Shown: positions 34,401 to 45,521 of the stretch, piece after piece
Layout of the letters: every line of letters begins with the position of its first letter
How positions within the stretch are numbered: the first letter of the stretch is position 1
NCBI GenBank assembly: GCA_949128115.1
Contig: OX421966.1
Span: 68,135,416 to 68,199,415 of the forward strand
Length of the DNA: 64,000 nucleotides
Direction of reading: 5' to 3'
From: Anaspis maculata
Taxonomy: Eukaryota > Arthropoda > Insecta > Coleoptera > Scraptiidae
Made by a program: the position numbers and the translations under genes
Notes under the pieces: generated by a model
Told to the model about the DNA's origin: nothing
Seen by the model: only the letters and a program-made list of their open reading frames with translations
Database searches by the model: none

Positions 34401-35133
34401 TGCTTCGATATCTTCTGGACTCAATACTTCGTTCAATAAAATATTATTTTCTGTTAATTCAACCAGAGGGATACTATCCATGTTGTCAGGATTGGTATCC
34501 ATATCGTATAAATTCGTATCCTCATCGTCAGAATTAGAGTTGTCTTTACTTTGAACCGCATTTTTGGCTAATTCCAAGATTTTCTGGGTTCGCGAGAGCA
34601 TTATTTTGCTGGTGCAGGACCTCGTAAGTGCTCATTCACACAAACTACAGGATCTCGTAACTGCTAAATAAAAATCAAAAGTACTGATAATTTCGATATA
34701 GCTAATCAAATTATGGCCATTTTACCTTGAGAGTTGCATCAAGAACATAGAATTGTGAAATTACTTCAAAAATACTTCAAAATAGCTTTTTTATTACTTT
34801 TTTTTGGTCGAGAAGCGAGAGCGTTACAAGCTGAACGGTGCACTGCATACGAACTGCGTTAAAAGTGGCCAGTTGAGAGGTGCTGCATCTTAGATTCCTT
34901 GCATAGCTGTTACGAGGTACTGCTTTTATTCAAATACGAGGAACTGCTGTTAACAGTTCGGTGAATTTATTTACAAGTTCCTGTTTTTTTCAATTTTTGG
35001 AAAGAAATTAATATTTAATTTAAAGTCTCTCAAAATAGGTCTGTGGAGCTTTAAATTCTGCATCGAATGACATTAAAACATCATTTTCACCAAAAATGTC
35101 AGTTACGAGGTAATGCGTGGTGGCCCTCGATAT
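31463..35133. mobile_element. Apparently intact DDE DNA transposon with perfect 34 bp TIRs
   Basis: The ends at 31463-31496 and 35100-35133 are perfect 34 bp inverted repeats (outer part ATATCGAGGGCCACCACGC). If the element proper begins CGAGGGCC, ATAT flanks both sides as a 4 bp target duplication. A 15 bp motif close to GTTACGAGGTACTGC recurs inside both ends: at about 31485 and 31690 on the left, and near 34650, 34912, 34937 and 35100 on the right, in both orientations, as expected of transposase-binding sites. The interior codes for one two-exon DDE-like transposase (32048-34601, minus). A 4 bp duplication would fit Sola, Ginger or Chapaev-type elements; the superfamily is not settled here. 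Confidence 0.88.
32048..34601 (-). CDS. DDE-like transposase, two exons, predicted 737 aa
   Basis: Exon 1 is 34601-34322 (start MLSRTQKILELAK); donor CAG/GTAAGA. A 340 nt intron ends TTTGCAACAG at 33982. Exon 2 is 33981-32048. The split codon joins in frame (93 codons plus 1 nt, then 1934 nt), giving 737 residues. The N-terminus is acidic, then Lys/Glu-rich (residues about 95-175). A Cys cluster CQCKEKGTKC lies near 227-236. CPRKDQCDTC near 425-434 may bind zinc. Candidate catalytic residues are D479 (VVTMDVQAV), D559 (IIYSDGCTAQNRN) and E607 (GHTQMECDSVHSTIE). This resembles a widespread, poorly named insect protein family with the same motifs. AATAAA lies downstream on the minus strand near 31852. 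The catalytic assignment is inferred from motifs; the splice sites are seen directly. Confidence 0.85.
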
Positions 35134-35760
35134 CCAATATCCAATGGAAATTCGTGATATGCAACCCAAAGACAGTAATACAGGAATCTACCGGTCTGGA
35201 GCTTCACAGGTCAGATGAGGGACTCGGAAATTCATCAGTTATATTTTTTGCTCTTATATCTGCCGCAATTTCTTAGATTCTACAGCCGTTACAAAAGCAA
35301 CAAAACTTAAGGCTTTGACTAGTTTGTATTACTCATTCCAAACCTAAAACCACAGTCATTCATGATATTTTTTCTTCAAGTTGGACAATCTGATAAGTTG
35401 ATGGATTGAAGAAGTCAGGATGTATTGATCAAGTTTGTCAGAATGATGTTTCATGTGCTGGATTGCCAGTAAATTCAATTGTTGAGGTCAGAGTTTGACG
35501 CCGACAAAATTATTTGGATTTTTTTCTGCCTTGAAAACGCCGTTGGCAGTGTTACTTTTGATAGTAAGAAGTGTTGGAAAGTGCCATAATAACAAAAGTT
35601 TGAGCACAGGATGTGACAGAAAATATACAGTTTCATAAAAGACCGGAGAGGAAGAAGTGTGATTTCGTCGGAAGTGATCTCATGACCTCTTAGCCTTTTA
35701 TCAATAACCTAGAGGCGCGGCATGTGAGCTTGTTATAGCCCCGCTAATTTGGTTGTTAAT
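35134..35760. other. Unassigned spacer
   Basis: AT-rich spacer between the DDE transposon and the CTTGTTTACGCGAGG element copy 2. No gene seen. Confidence 0.35.
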
Positions 35761-36164
35761 GGCCTTGTTTACGCGAGGTTTTAAACTGGTGTTAAGGTCC
35801 GTAACATCAATGTTATCGTCCGCATAAACACCTCTAAACGCAAGTTTCGCAACAGCTGTTAAGCTTAGCTAAATGTGATTTTAAATTGCATTTAGTAAGC
35901 AAACAGGTGTTGGCAATCGCACGTAAACGCCCATGCCCATCCGCAGTACACTGATGTAGCGAATGTTGCCTAAAATCGTGGTTTTTAGGCAACTTTCACT
36001 ACAGAAGTGTACTGCGGAATGTATTTTACTGCCAGGGACTTTTCTCACACGATTCAAGAATAGCGGCCTAGGTTAAGGGGCTGTCGGCTGTCATTTTGGT
36101 CGGCGCGCGTTAACACTCCTAACTAACCACTGTTAAAATCTCTGCTAAGCCTCGCGTAAACAAG
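35761..36164. mobile_element. CTTGTTTACGCGAGG element, copy 2 (both TIRs present)
   Basis: 15 bp perfect TIRs CTTGTTTACGCGAGG at 35764-35778 and its complement at 36150-36164. It is the inverted counterpart of 28925-29538, from which it differs by loss of one outer hairpin arm and about 190 bp after position 35940. It includes CGGCGCGCG near 36098 and the compact stem-loop at 35941-36017. Non-coding. Confidence 0.8.
35941..36017. repeat. 76 nt stem-loop shared by both element copies
   Basis: CCGCAGTACACTGATGTAGC pairs with CTACAGAAGTGTACTGCGG across a short loop (TTGCCTAAAATCGTGG...TTTAGGCAA). The stem has only a few mismatches or bulges and the size is that of a pre-miRNA. The homologous stem-loop in copy 1 (about 29040-29116) has substitutions in the GAATGTT/CAACTTTC region. 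Expression is not shown. Confidence 0.75.
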
Positions 36165-37284
36165 CTCAATGTTATTTAGCGTACGCTTGGGACGGCTGCT
36201 CAGTGTTTTGTCAGTGTGAGTCGCCTTGTTGCTTTCGTACCGCTGAATTTGAATTTGAGGGGCGCCATCGGGGCAGCAGTACTAACAGTTACGTTGGCAG
36301 TTCGCGGGAGTTTATCTCCGAAAATTAGTCCCGCGACTGCAAACAAGATCGAATCGGCTCTCTAGTTTTTTGATGGCCTCGCTGGTTTCGAGCTGTTCCG
36401 AGCGTCGCCTAGGCGACGGGGGCGCTGTCAAAATAAAACAAGTGGATGAAAATGACTTGCGAGAATAAAAGTGCTTTCATTGAGAACTCTGGAGTTGCCA
36501 CTATTGCAGGTAGATATCTAATTGGAATCTGAACTGTTGCGGTCCTGGGTTATGCTGTTCCAGGCCTTCGAGCGCTGGAGTTGGGTAACGCACGTGTAAG
36601 CTACTAAAAGTGGGGTTATGTGTGACCAACACGACGTGGTTGTTTTTGACGACAAAAAAACCCAAGTACGGCCCCCAACCCTGCAAAACCCAAGAGTACC
36701 GTCGCCGTAACGTGTATCTTGCACGAGTGAAACTGCCAAGCCTCACTGGGTATCTTGAGCTCAAAGTGTTTCGCAGCGAAGGTGTCGTGGTCCGTATTCA
36801 GACCTGAAGGCTTGCGCGGTGTCCTCTGGCCGAAACGGGCTACGGCCTTTTGGAAATCTCCCCCTTTGCGCTGGCAATGACTAGGGGCATGGGCAATACC
36901 GCTACTACAGCCTACGAAGCGTGGATGACCTGATGTGGGAAAGAGGGCTGCTTTGAGAACAATGACAGAACGTTGAGCAACATGTTAACCTTTTCTTTGA
37001 GCCAGGAGGTATAAGTAAGAAATACTTTTGGGGCTCTTGGAGCTTGCCTTTACTGATTGTGTTGAAATTTCTGTTCTAGCGGAAGCAGACGATTTTGCGG
37101 GCGTTTCGAAAACCCTTACCTTGTTTTCTCCTCTTATCTTTCCCTGTCCTGTCTTTTCCAGCAACAGCTCTTCCTTTCCTTTCAAGCGGCAGCAGTGATG
37201 CCCGTCGATATTTGAAATTGACGCAGCGCCCACAATTCAATAGAGAAATGAAATTTGCAGAGAATGAAATAATTAGAGAACGTT
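36165..37284. other. Unassigned interval
   Basis: More GC-balanced than its surroundings (36190-36450, 36790-36960). Overlapping frames at 36501-36807 on both strands show no recognisable domain. This could be host non-coding sequence. Confidence 0.3.
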
Positions 37285-39466
37285 TGTAAAATAATGAAGC
37301 TAGTAAAATGAGAATGAATTAATGTATTTGCCACACACCCTGTGTGGCAAATGACTGATGTCCTGATTAGCGACACATCCCACTTGCGGTGGCTCTCGCA
37401 AAAATAGAAACGCAGGGCGGTGTCAAAAACGCGGTTGTACCGCTCCACAGGGTTGGCCTGCGGATGGTACTTGGCGGTGTACCAAATTTTTTGGATTTTG
37501 TAGTCTTGGCACAATTTTCGGAATTCACCGCTGACAAATTGCACCCCATTGTCGGAAATTATGTATTGCGGTACGCCATATACCAGAAACACATCTTTCT
37601 CGAGGAAAGCTACAACAAAAGAAGCTAAAGCTCTGCGCAGCGGTGAGACCACCACGTACTTGGTAAAACCGTCCGTGACCACAACCAGGTACATGTAACC
37701 GCTTCAGCTCTTAGGCAGTGGGCCGACGATATCGATCGAGATGACTTGCCAAAGATACTTCACCCTTTTGCCTTGACCCATCATTCCAGCGGGACCCTGG
37801 TTTGTGGTCTTCGACGCACCGCATACATCACACTTTTTACACGAGAATAAGTCTTTGAAAAACCAAAATGGTCGCTCGTAGGTGGATCGTGAGCGTTTGC
37901 TATGACGAAGTCGGGTTTTTCTTTGGGCACCAATATCTTCCAGTCGGGAACGTTCGACTTCGATGAAAGTTTGGTGGAGGCGTACTTGAAAACGCGACCG
38001 TCACGCATCCATTGTGGGTACTCGTCGGGATTTTCCATAATCAGGGTGCGCATCTTCAGGTAGAAAGGGTCCACCACCTCTGCGAACTCTTCAGCTGACA
38101 CGGACTCTGGTATTTCGGCGACCTCGGCGTCGGGAAGCGAACGGAACAGCGCGTCGGGAACTACGTTCAGCTTTCCACGCCGATGTTTCAGTACCATGTC
38201 AAACTGGGAGAGTCTCATGCGCCATCGGGCGAGTCTTCCGGTGGGGTCTTTCATCCTGAAGAGCCACAGCAAGGAATAGTGGTCCGTGATGACTCTGAAA
38301 CGTGTTCCTTCAATAAAAGGACGGAATTTGTCCACCGAGAACAGAACGGCGAGGCATTCTCTCTCGGTTACGCTGTGATTCTGTTCGGGTTTTGTCAGCG
38401 TTCGACTAGTGTAGGCGATTACCTTTTCTTCACCGGCAATCTCTTGGGTGAGCACAGCGCTCAGGCCAGAGTTCGACGCATCGCACTGCACGATTAACGG
38501 GCAGGAGAAATCTGAACCTGATAACACTGGTGCCGATACGAGAGCCTTTTTGATGTGGTTGGAGGCCGCTTTCGCCTCGCTCGTCCAGCTGATACCTTGA
38601 CTCTTCCCACACCCCTTGATAAGGTCGTTGATCGGTGAATTCAACGTCGAAAAGTTCGCGATAAATCTTTGGTACCAGGAACAAAGTCCCTGGAACCTCT
38701 TGACTTTTGTCACGATCCTAGGTCGAGGATATTCATGGCTTTCACCTTTTTAGGGCTAATCCTAAGACCACGAGAGTCAACCACGAATTCTGAATAATTT
38801 AAAGATGGTCGGAACAGTTTGCATTTTTCCAGATTGACAGTAAGGTTCGCCTCCTGCAATCTCTTCGCAACGTGCTCGGCAAAAGTAGAGGATGTGACGA
38901 TTATGTCGTCGAGATACACGAATATGTTGAGTTTCAACTTCGGTCTGAACACGGCGTCCATGAGACGTTGTTGCGCCTGCGCAGCGTTGACCAGTCCGAA
39001 CGACAAGAATGTGAATTGGAACATGCCTCTGTCAGGCATTGCAAAAACAGTCTTTTTGCGCAAGGCAGGGTTAAACTCAATTTGCCAGAAGGCACTCCTC
39101 AAGTCGTTAGACGAAAAAAAACGGGCGTTGCTCAATATGTAAAGGATGCGGTCGACTTAAGGTAGTGGATAGCAGTCTCGTCTCGTAACGGCGTTCAGCT
39201 TCCGACCGTCGAAGCAGAACTGGAAGTCTCCTCTCTTCTTCTTGACTCCAAGAACCGGAGAAGTCCACGAACTTTCACTGGGCTCCACCACGCCCAAGTC
39301 GATCATCCTGTCCAGTTCCTTGTTTAGGTGTTGAAGGACGTACAGCGACATCAGGTACTGTCGTTGCCGAAATGGCAAGGCATCGCCGGTGTCGATGTTG
39401 TAAACTAACTTGTTAATGAAATAATAAAGCTATCAAAATAGGAATAAGAAAATGTATTTGCCACAT
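37285..39466 (-). mobile_element. Truncated Ty3/gypsy retrotransposon between imperfect direct repeats
   Basis: A minus-strand gypsy pol fragment is bounded by two copies of a roughly 48 bp AT-rich sequence ending TGTATTTGCCACA (37285-37335 and 39416-39466). Next to the left one, TTTGCCACACACCCTGTGTGGCAAA (37328-37352) is a near-perfect palindrome. The TGTGTGGCAAAT arm looks like a gypsy LTR edge, so the repeats may be LTR remnants. Protease, gag, and the integrase C-terminus are missing. Confidence 0.7.
37340..39400 (-). pseudogene. Gypsy pol: RT, RNase H, partial integrase
   Basis: From right to left: VVEPSESSWTSPVLGVKKKR and LNAVTRRDCYPLP (39160-39380); after a shift, FFSSNDLRSAFWQIEF and FVYLDDIIV, the RT catalytic box (38710-39135); then FQGLCSWYQRFIANF, LIVQCDASNSGLSAVLTQE and TERECLAVLF of RNase H, and HRRGKLNVVPDALFRSLP (37781-38713). 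A stop near 37780 precedes integrase: VVTDGFTKY, IISDNGVQF and NPVERYN give D, D and E (37490-37694). The frame is lost after WDVSLI, where the direct repeat begins. At least three disruptions, so inactive. Confidence 0.88.
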
Positions 39467-42400
39467 CGTGACTGAATGGGTCTATGAGTGTATCGATCCA
39501 AAATTACAGATTTCCATGCAAAAAGGCCACCATTTATGCCGGACGAGCTAAAGTGAGCCTCGCTTGCGCCCTATAAGAACAAGGTACCCAAGGTATCGAG
39601 TCAAAAATTCACGTTAATTCACTCTGGTGCTAGGATCATGATCTGAGATCCGGGCCTAAAGAAAGCGGCTCAGGCATACTGAGCAAACTGCGCGCGTGCG
39701 CACAACACAGCGTAGTTCAGGTAGAATGTGTTACGTCATAGGAACAGGCATTCTAGCGTAACCTCCATTGTATCAAGATGACATTGAATATTGAACATAA
39801 AAAATCAGGAACACCAACAAAACTCGATTTCTTCATGCCAAGCTGTGGTTGTATTTTCGTACCTATGTACTTAACAGGATACAGCATTTTTTATCTTTTA
39901 TTGAAATGTGTATGTGAAAGGAAGAAGGTATACATAGAAGGATGTGAAATATATGCCCATTGAACATTTCACATTAGATACGTGGATATGTATTGGAAAT
40001 AAATCAAGCATAGAAAGAGATATTAAAATGTAGCAGCACGGACGTGTACGTGTATTGACCGCGCGGCATTCGCCTGAGTTATTGGAGTTTTGTAAGAAGT
40101 GTTAAGAGCGGCTCAGCATGGAGAGCATGCCCATGGGCGTAGGTGGTTGATGCCGATACGGTTATTGCCCCGGCAGTCCTGCCGGCTGGCTACCAGCCTC
40201 TGCCTTATATCTCTCCACAGTCTCCTACCTACCTTAACCTACGCCACTATAGATACCGACTTCTTCTTTTTCTTCTTCGTCTTCTCATTCGCCGTCTTCT
40301 TCTCCGTCTTTTTCATCATCTTCTTCCTGTCGTCTTGTTCTGCTGTGCTTCTTCAGGCCATAACAACTCAGGAATTTATTAGATCACCGTCCGAGCTTTC
40401 AGCCCGCGAGCGTGGTGAAGATATTATGTCTTTTTTTCGAATTCTTTCTAAACGACTCATGTAGAGTAAGTTGTGGGTCTAGGCGAAACCGGCATCAGCA
40501 GCACGCAACAGAATACAGTAAATCGAATGCGCCGAGGTCCAGCGGCGGCGATATATTTTCATAAAATGATACGACCGAACGACTGCGAAGCAATTCATAT
40601 TGTGTCGTCGGAATTTACCATTTCTGTGATGGTTGCCAATGGGTAACATTCTGTACCTACACTGGCGTAGGCTTGCCATTCTTGCATCAGATATGAAGAA
40701 GAGCAACCCGAAATATTCCCAGATAAGTTCAATTAGTGGTGGAATTACCTGAAATTCTCCTTTTCATAACAGTAACAGCTTTGTTCTAGAACACAGTAGA
40801 GTATAGGTATGAAGCTTTGTAATTCCTAGTAGTAGTAAAGTTTGGTTGAAAAGAACAAGAGAATGAGCTTCATACCATAGGTATACGGGGTGTTCTCTCC
40901 AAACTGCTAGCCCGGATTCTCGATCGCAAAATCTTTTTGAGAAAAACGCCGGAATATCGGTTTTATTTAGAAGAAGGCCACTGTTCAGCATTATATCAAT
41001 TCATTTGTTTCGGTCTCCAAAGCAGGGTAGCTACTTGTACTATTTCAAAAATGTCCAATGAGGCCAATGATGATAAGGGTCGAACGAGGGGTCGAATGAC
41101 ACATCATTTTCAAGGTATTCTAATCCCCCTTATATTGACTAGAAATAAGAATCCAATGACCACTTTCTCAGTCAAGGACTTTCAATTTTCCTTGCGTGCC
41201 AAGAGTCACTCCTGCATCACTCCAAACCACGATATAGGTACTCCAAACATCAATGGGACTGTGTCGGTCCTGCTATGATATTTTTGTGATTTTGTGCAAT
41301 GTTTGGCTTTTTCGGCGAACAAATCTTGGCGGTGAGAAATCTAAGGTGGGATGACTGGGATGTTTGGAAATGAACACTCTGTACGCAGAGAGCTTCATAG
41401 ATAATACACCATAAGTTGCCTCATCGCTTTGCCATGGCTATAATTAAAAGGTGTGGTCGGAATGACCCCATTTTTGAGAGAATAACGAACACTGCTGCCT
41501 GCCACAATCGCTGCTGGTTGCCGCTACCATGCTGCCGCTATATGAGTGTACCTACGTACATTATACGACTACTGATACCTGACAGAAAACGCCACGGCTC
41601 CTTGATCTATGCTGATTGATCGGTCAATGATGGTGCAAGCCATCGGGGTATCCGAATCGGTGGGTCAAGTGTAACGCCTGTATCTCGTCCCACTTAGCTA
41701 CCGATCTCGGTCGGCCGCACATAAGAAAGATCCTTTTGTTTTCTTCGGAGGTATGCAAACCGAAATTCACTTTTTCGTGGTTGCGAACTTGAATTCTCAC
41801 TTTCTTATGCCTACCTGTTACAATACAGGAGCTTAAGCAACAATAATATTATTGTCAAGCCTCGAGAGTGCTACTATCATTACGCTTCTGAGAACTTGCG
41901 ATTGATTTGTGACGACCGCAAGGATAATGGTATTCAGTATCCTGAATAATTCAATGTAATGCGATTCAGAACAATCAAACACACGACTAATTAATTCATG
42001 GCGAATGTCGCGTCGCTGTTGATTCAGCTAGATAATTTTAATATTGATCTGAATATTCAGCAGGTAGATTCAAGCATGTATCGGGATGTGTACTTTGTTA
42101 TGGAACCGAGTGGGCTGGGAACCAATTTTTAAAAAAAGTACACATCGAATAGATTTGTGAACAAGAACATAAATGTCGGTTATTTGAAGCTTAAGTACTC
42201 ATCATCGATTTGTGAGAGCTTTTTGAGAATTCAAATGATCAGAGCTTGTTTTCTACCATGGACACTGAAAGGTAGATCAATCTCACCAACAAAGATGGAG
42301 GCATACAAACTGACGCATTAGGTTCCTTCCAATCTGGCCGCTATATTGGTCAATTATAGGTCTGGCAGCAGGTTAACGGCTAATTAAAGAACGTCAACCT

Positions 42401-42769
42401 GTTCTTGAAATTGAATCAATGTGAGTTTTGCAAGTCGTTGCTGATATTCCTGTGTTTTCTGGTGGATCACTGTGGATTGTGAGTGGAGGTTTCGGCGACG
42501 CTAGACTATTCTGAACCAAATGTCACGCCCCAAACATCAAAATTTGATTGCTATAACAACTCACCAAGATACTGGAAGATTCTGGTGGATACTGACCCGT
42601 CCCTCTTCAGTGGAGAAAGCCGGGTCTCGAATGTGAGTGGTGACAAACATCATGAAAGAAAGATTTTGACATACAGTGTGTTTGTGATACCTTATCTGCA
42701 ATATACCTACGTTGATTGTGAGCGTGGATTTTTTCCGGGGTATGGAAACGGTTCTAAACCTTGAGAACG
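39467..42769. other. Unassigned interval
   Basis: About 3.3 kb with no supported gene. A TTC/CTT-rich tract at 40257-40340 makes long Phe/Leu-rich frames (40099-40464) that are low-complexity artefacts. Frames at 40937-41278 and 42483-42764 have no recognisable domain. Confidence 0.3.
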
Positions 42770-43075
42770 GTGGGTGGATATTTGTCAAAGAGGTGGAAAT
42801 AACTACTCCCAAGGTCGCCGAACATCTGACTCCAGATCAGCGGCAACGGTTGGGCTAACTCATTGATCATCATCTAGGCTCGGCAGTATCTCCGGTGATA
42901 CGGAAAGGAGTTGACAAGTAGCTGCGAAGCCATGTCAGAAGAGGTGTACTTAAGCGATCGAATAGCCCTTTGGCATCCTTCAGACTTTTAGTGGAGAAGA
43001 AAGACGGCACATTCCACTTTTATGTGATTTTCTAAAACCTTGTAACCGTTCCATATTCTCGCACCAGCGCGTACT
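42770..43075 (+). pseudogene. Decayed gypsy RT N-terminal fragment
   Basis: The plus strand reads EHLTPDQRQRLG (the pre-RT linker of many gypsy elements), then, after stops, RRGVLKRSNSPLASFRLLVE and KKDGTFHFYV, which correspond to the GVI.PSNSPWASPVVLVKKKDG.WRFCVDY block of gypsy RT. In-frame stops and substitutions show advanced decay. Confidence 0.65.
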
Positions 43076-44260
43076 GAAAAGTCCGCTTGGCTGCGGAAAA
43101 GAGTGGCGCCACCTGGCGGGACGTTGAGTGAGTTAGGTTTTTGGGTCTCAAGCGAAAAGGAACGATGAGCGAGTAGCTCCCAAAAACGAAGCCCTATCCG
43201 CTTGAAACTAGCTCCTAGACCAGCCAGCTCCAGCCTGCAACCGCTTATGCGGACCGGTGATCAGCAGAATCCGCCAAATCGTTCCTGCAGTCCGTCCATG
43301 TCATCGTTCCATCGTCATCTCTGCTTGGGGCCTGCCGATCGCCTGGAGAACTTCGTGGGGGCTCCACCGTCACAACAGTCGCTCCCAACGTGACCACTTG
43401 TAAGCCATCACAATCGCAGCGGCCGTTTTCGTGGCAACTTCAGTTACACCGACTCGCCGTAAGGCCGCCGTCACCGAAGGCATCAGCTGTTGTCAACCCC
43501 AAACCAGTACCTACCTGCATCTGTCTGTACGCCGGAAAACCCAAGCCCGGGGTCATCAGCTGTTTGTCAATGAAGTCGCCGTTAACGTCCTGTTAGCCCT
43601 TGCAGCCGAAATTCGGCCAAATTTCTCGTCAGGCATTGACAAAAGTTAAGTAGTGTCCTCAGTGTTCATATCCAACCTGCTCAAAATTATAATTGGAAAT
43701 TGTTTGCGCTACCGACCACGTTCCGTTCCCATTTCACAAATTATGCCATTTCGTTGTCTTTTCCACATTTTTGGGCCCGTTTCACTCAAAACTTATATTC
43801 CAAATTCCGTGTTTCCATCTGTTGTATCTAGTGTTCGTGCAACAAAAGTTGTTTTGCTATGTAAACTGTGTGTGGATTGTAGTTCTAGGTACCGGCCGTA
43901 GTGACACATCAGCTCAAAATTAGGTTTTTTCGACCTCCACTTGGTCAGGGACTAATTTGTGTCAGGTCAAATTTACCTCAAATCGACGTCGAATTACGGT
44001 GAACGGGGAATTGGATGACGGTAATTCTGACGTCGAAAATAGGAAATATAAGGCATTTCGACTCTCAGGTCAAAATCCCAATAGGTCGTATGAACCTCAA
44101 ATAGGTCATGATCTGGTAATTTCTCACCATTCTATCACCAATTCATGACCTCTTATTTGATAAGTTTTCAAGGTTATATTTTGTTCGAGCACGTCTTAAA
44201 TTAGTTCGGAACCAACATAATTATACGCTTTAGGAATGAAACAATAATCACCATACTTAT
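43076..44260. other. Unassigned interval
   Basis: GC-richer between 43080 and 43650. Overlapping frames there are Pro/Ser-rich and unrecognised. From 43920 the DNA is rich in AGGTCA/AGGTAA-type words (e.g. GTCAGGTCAAATTTACC near 43962), which reappear at 46000-47000. Confidence 0.3.
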
Positions 44261-45521
44261 ATCCCACTCAGCAAGAAAACATCTCTGTGACATCACTTAG
44301 ATGTTCAAGTCACAACTGCGATGTTAACAAAAAAGTCTCTGCGATGTTAAGTGGACATCTCTGTTACTTCTTATGTCCGGGTAATTAGAACATGAATGAG
44401 ATATCTCAAAGATGTCCAAATGTGACATACTATCTACATCGCTATTCCACATCTCGTAGATATCACTTTTTGACGTACATGATACGTCGCATTTTGGATG
44501 TGTATTTTCAAATAAAAATTAATTTTTCACCACTTTTCAACATAGTTTCATGTCACAGGAGGTTTCGCACCTATTTTTACTAATTTTTACAATCTATACA
44601 GCACGTTTTTACCCTAAGAAAAGTTCTTCTTCTATGGCGCGTCCTCCGCAGGATTCGAACCTGGATCCCCACAGGTGATGGTTAGAGGCACTGCTGCCGA
44701 TTCGTCTAAGCTACCAACTTGTCTACTACAGTATATTTAAACAGCGCACTTGATGTTCAGGGATGTTTCTACGACTCCAAACGATACACCGAGCTCAAAA
44801 AGCCTCGCTGGGGCTCGAAACGTTACAGCAAGGCACAAGGGACTCCGTTGGGGCCCCGGACATTACAATAAGACATGAACGGGAGTCATCAAAGTATTCG
44901 AAAGCACAATAAAACAAGAAGGGACCCATTTTGGGGTTCCGAATAACGCAAAAGCAGACACAAGGGTTCACTAAAGGTGCGAAAGTCACGACAAAATGCA
45001 AGAAGGCCCAGTAGGCTTTCGAAGAACACAAGGAGACACAAACGGGGCACACTAGTTCGGAAAGTCACAAGCACAACAAGACACAAAAGTTGTTCCAAAC
45101 GACACTTGAAGACATAAGAGGGCCCGCAAGGCCTCACACTAAACACGATGACATAAGGCTGTTCTGGCATCACACACATGGAATAGAGGACAAAACTATT
45201 TATTAAATATTTTCCGACACACAGAGGTTAACGATGACAGCCCGCGAAATTTGAAAAATCTCTCAGTGACTACATCTCATTGACGTTAGTGAGATGTTAC
45301 ACTTCGGCAAGTTGAAAGCAGTAACAATGTGATGTCCGGTAGATGTCTCATGTGTGATGCTCAATTTAAGTTCATTTCGAAACATCTCTCAGACATTACA
45401 TCGTATAACATCGCGGATGAACATCACAGAGATGTGGAGGTAACGTTCATTGTGATGTTATTTTGTGACATGATTGAGATCATCTCATTTATGAAACATG
45501 ACATGCTATGCTGAGTGGGAT
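44261..45521. mobile_element. ATCCCACTCAGCA-family element, clean copy A
   Basis: 13 bp TIRs ATCCCACTCAGCA (44261-44273) and TGCTGAGTGGGAT (45509-45521). Both subterminal regions (44280-44480, 45240-45500) are crowded with ACATCT/GATGT words on both strands. The middle contains a tRNA-like module (44641-44720) and degenerate GAGCCC-type repeats (44760-45150). About 1.26 kb, non-coding; the minus frames at 44795-45179 are translations of the repeats. It is the uninterrupted reference for the disrupted copy at 10214-17112. Confidence 0.85.
44641..44720 (-). repeat. tRNA-like (SINE-type) module inside copy A
   Basis: On the minus strand, GGTAGCTTAGACGAATCGG (A-box-like) and CCAGGTTCGAATCC (perfect B box, 44650-44663) are separated by a long insert as in tRNAs with a large variable arm. 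Same position and orientation relative to the element as the module at 15606-15683. Confidence 0.6.

Noticed and set aside
40099..40464. 121 aa frame with long Phe/Leu runs that could pass for membrane segments
   Set aside because: Produced by a TTC/CTT microsatellite at 40257-40340.
44795..45179. Minus-strand frames of 85-96 aa with repeated Cys
   Set aside because: They translate GAGCCC-type repeats of the ATCCCACTCAGCA element; similar frames occur in the homologous repeats at 10554-10927.
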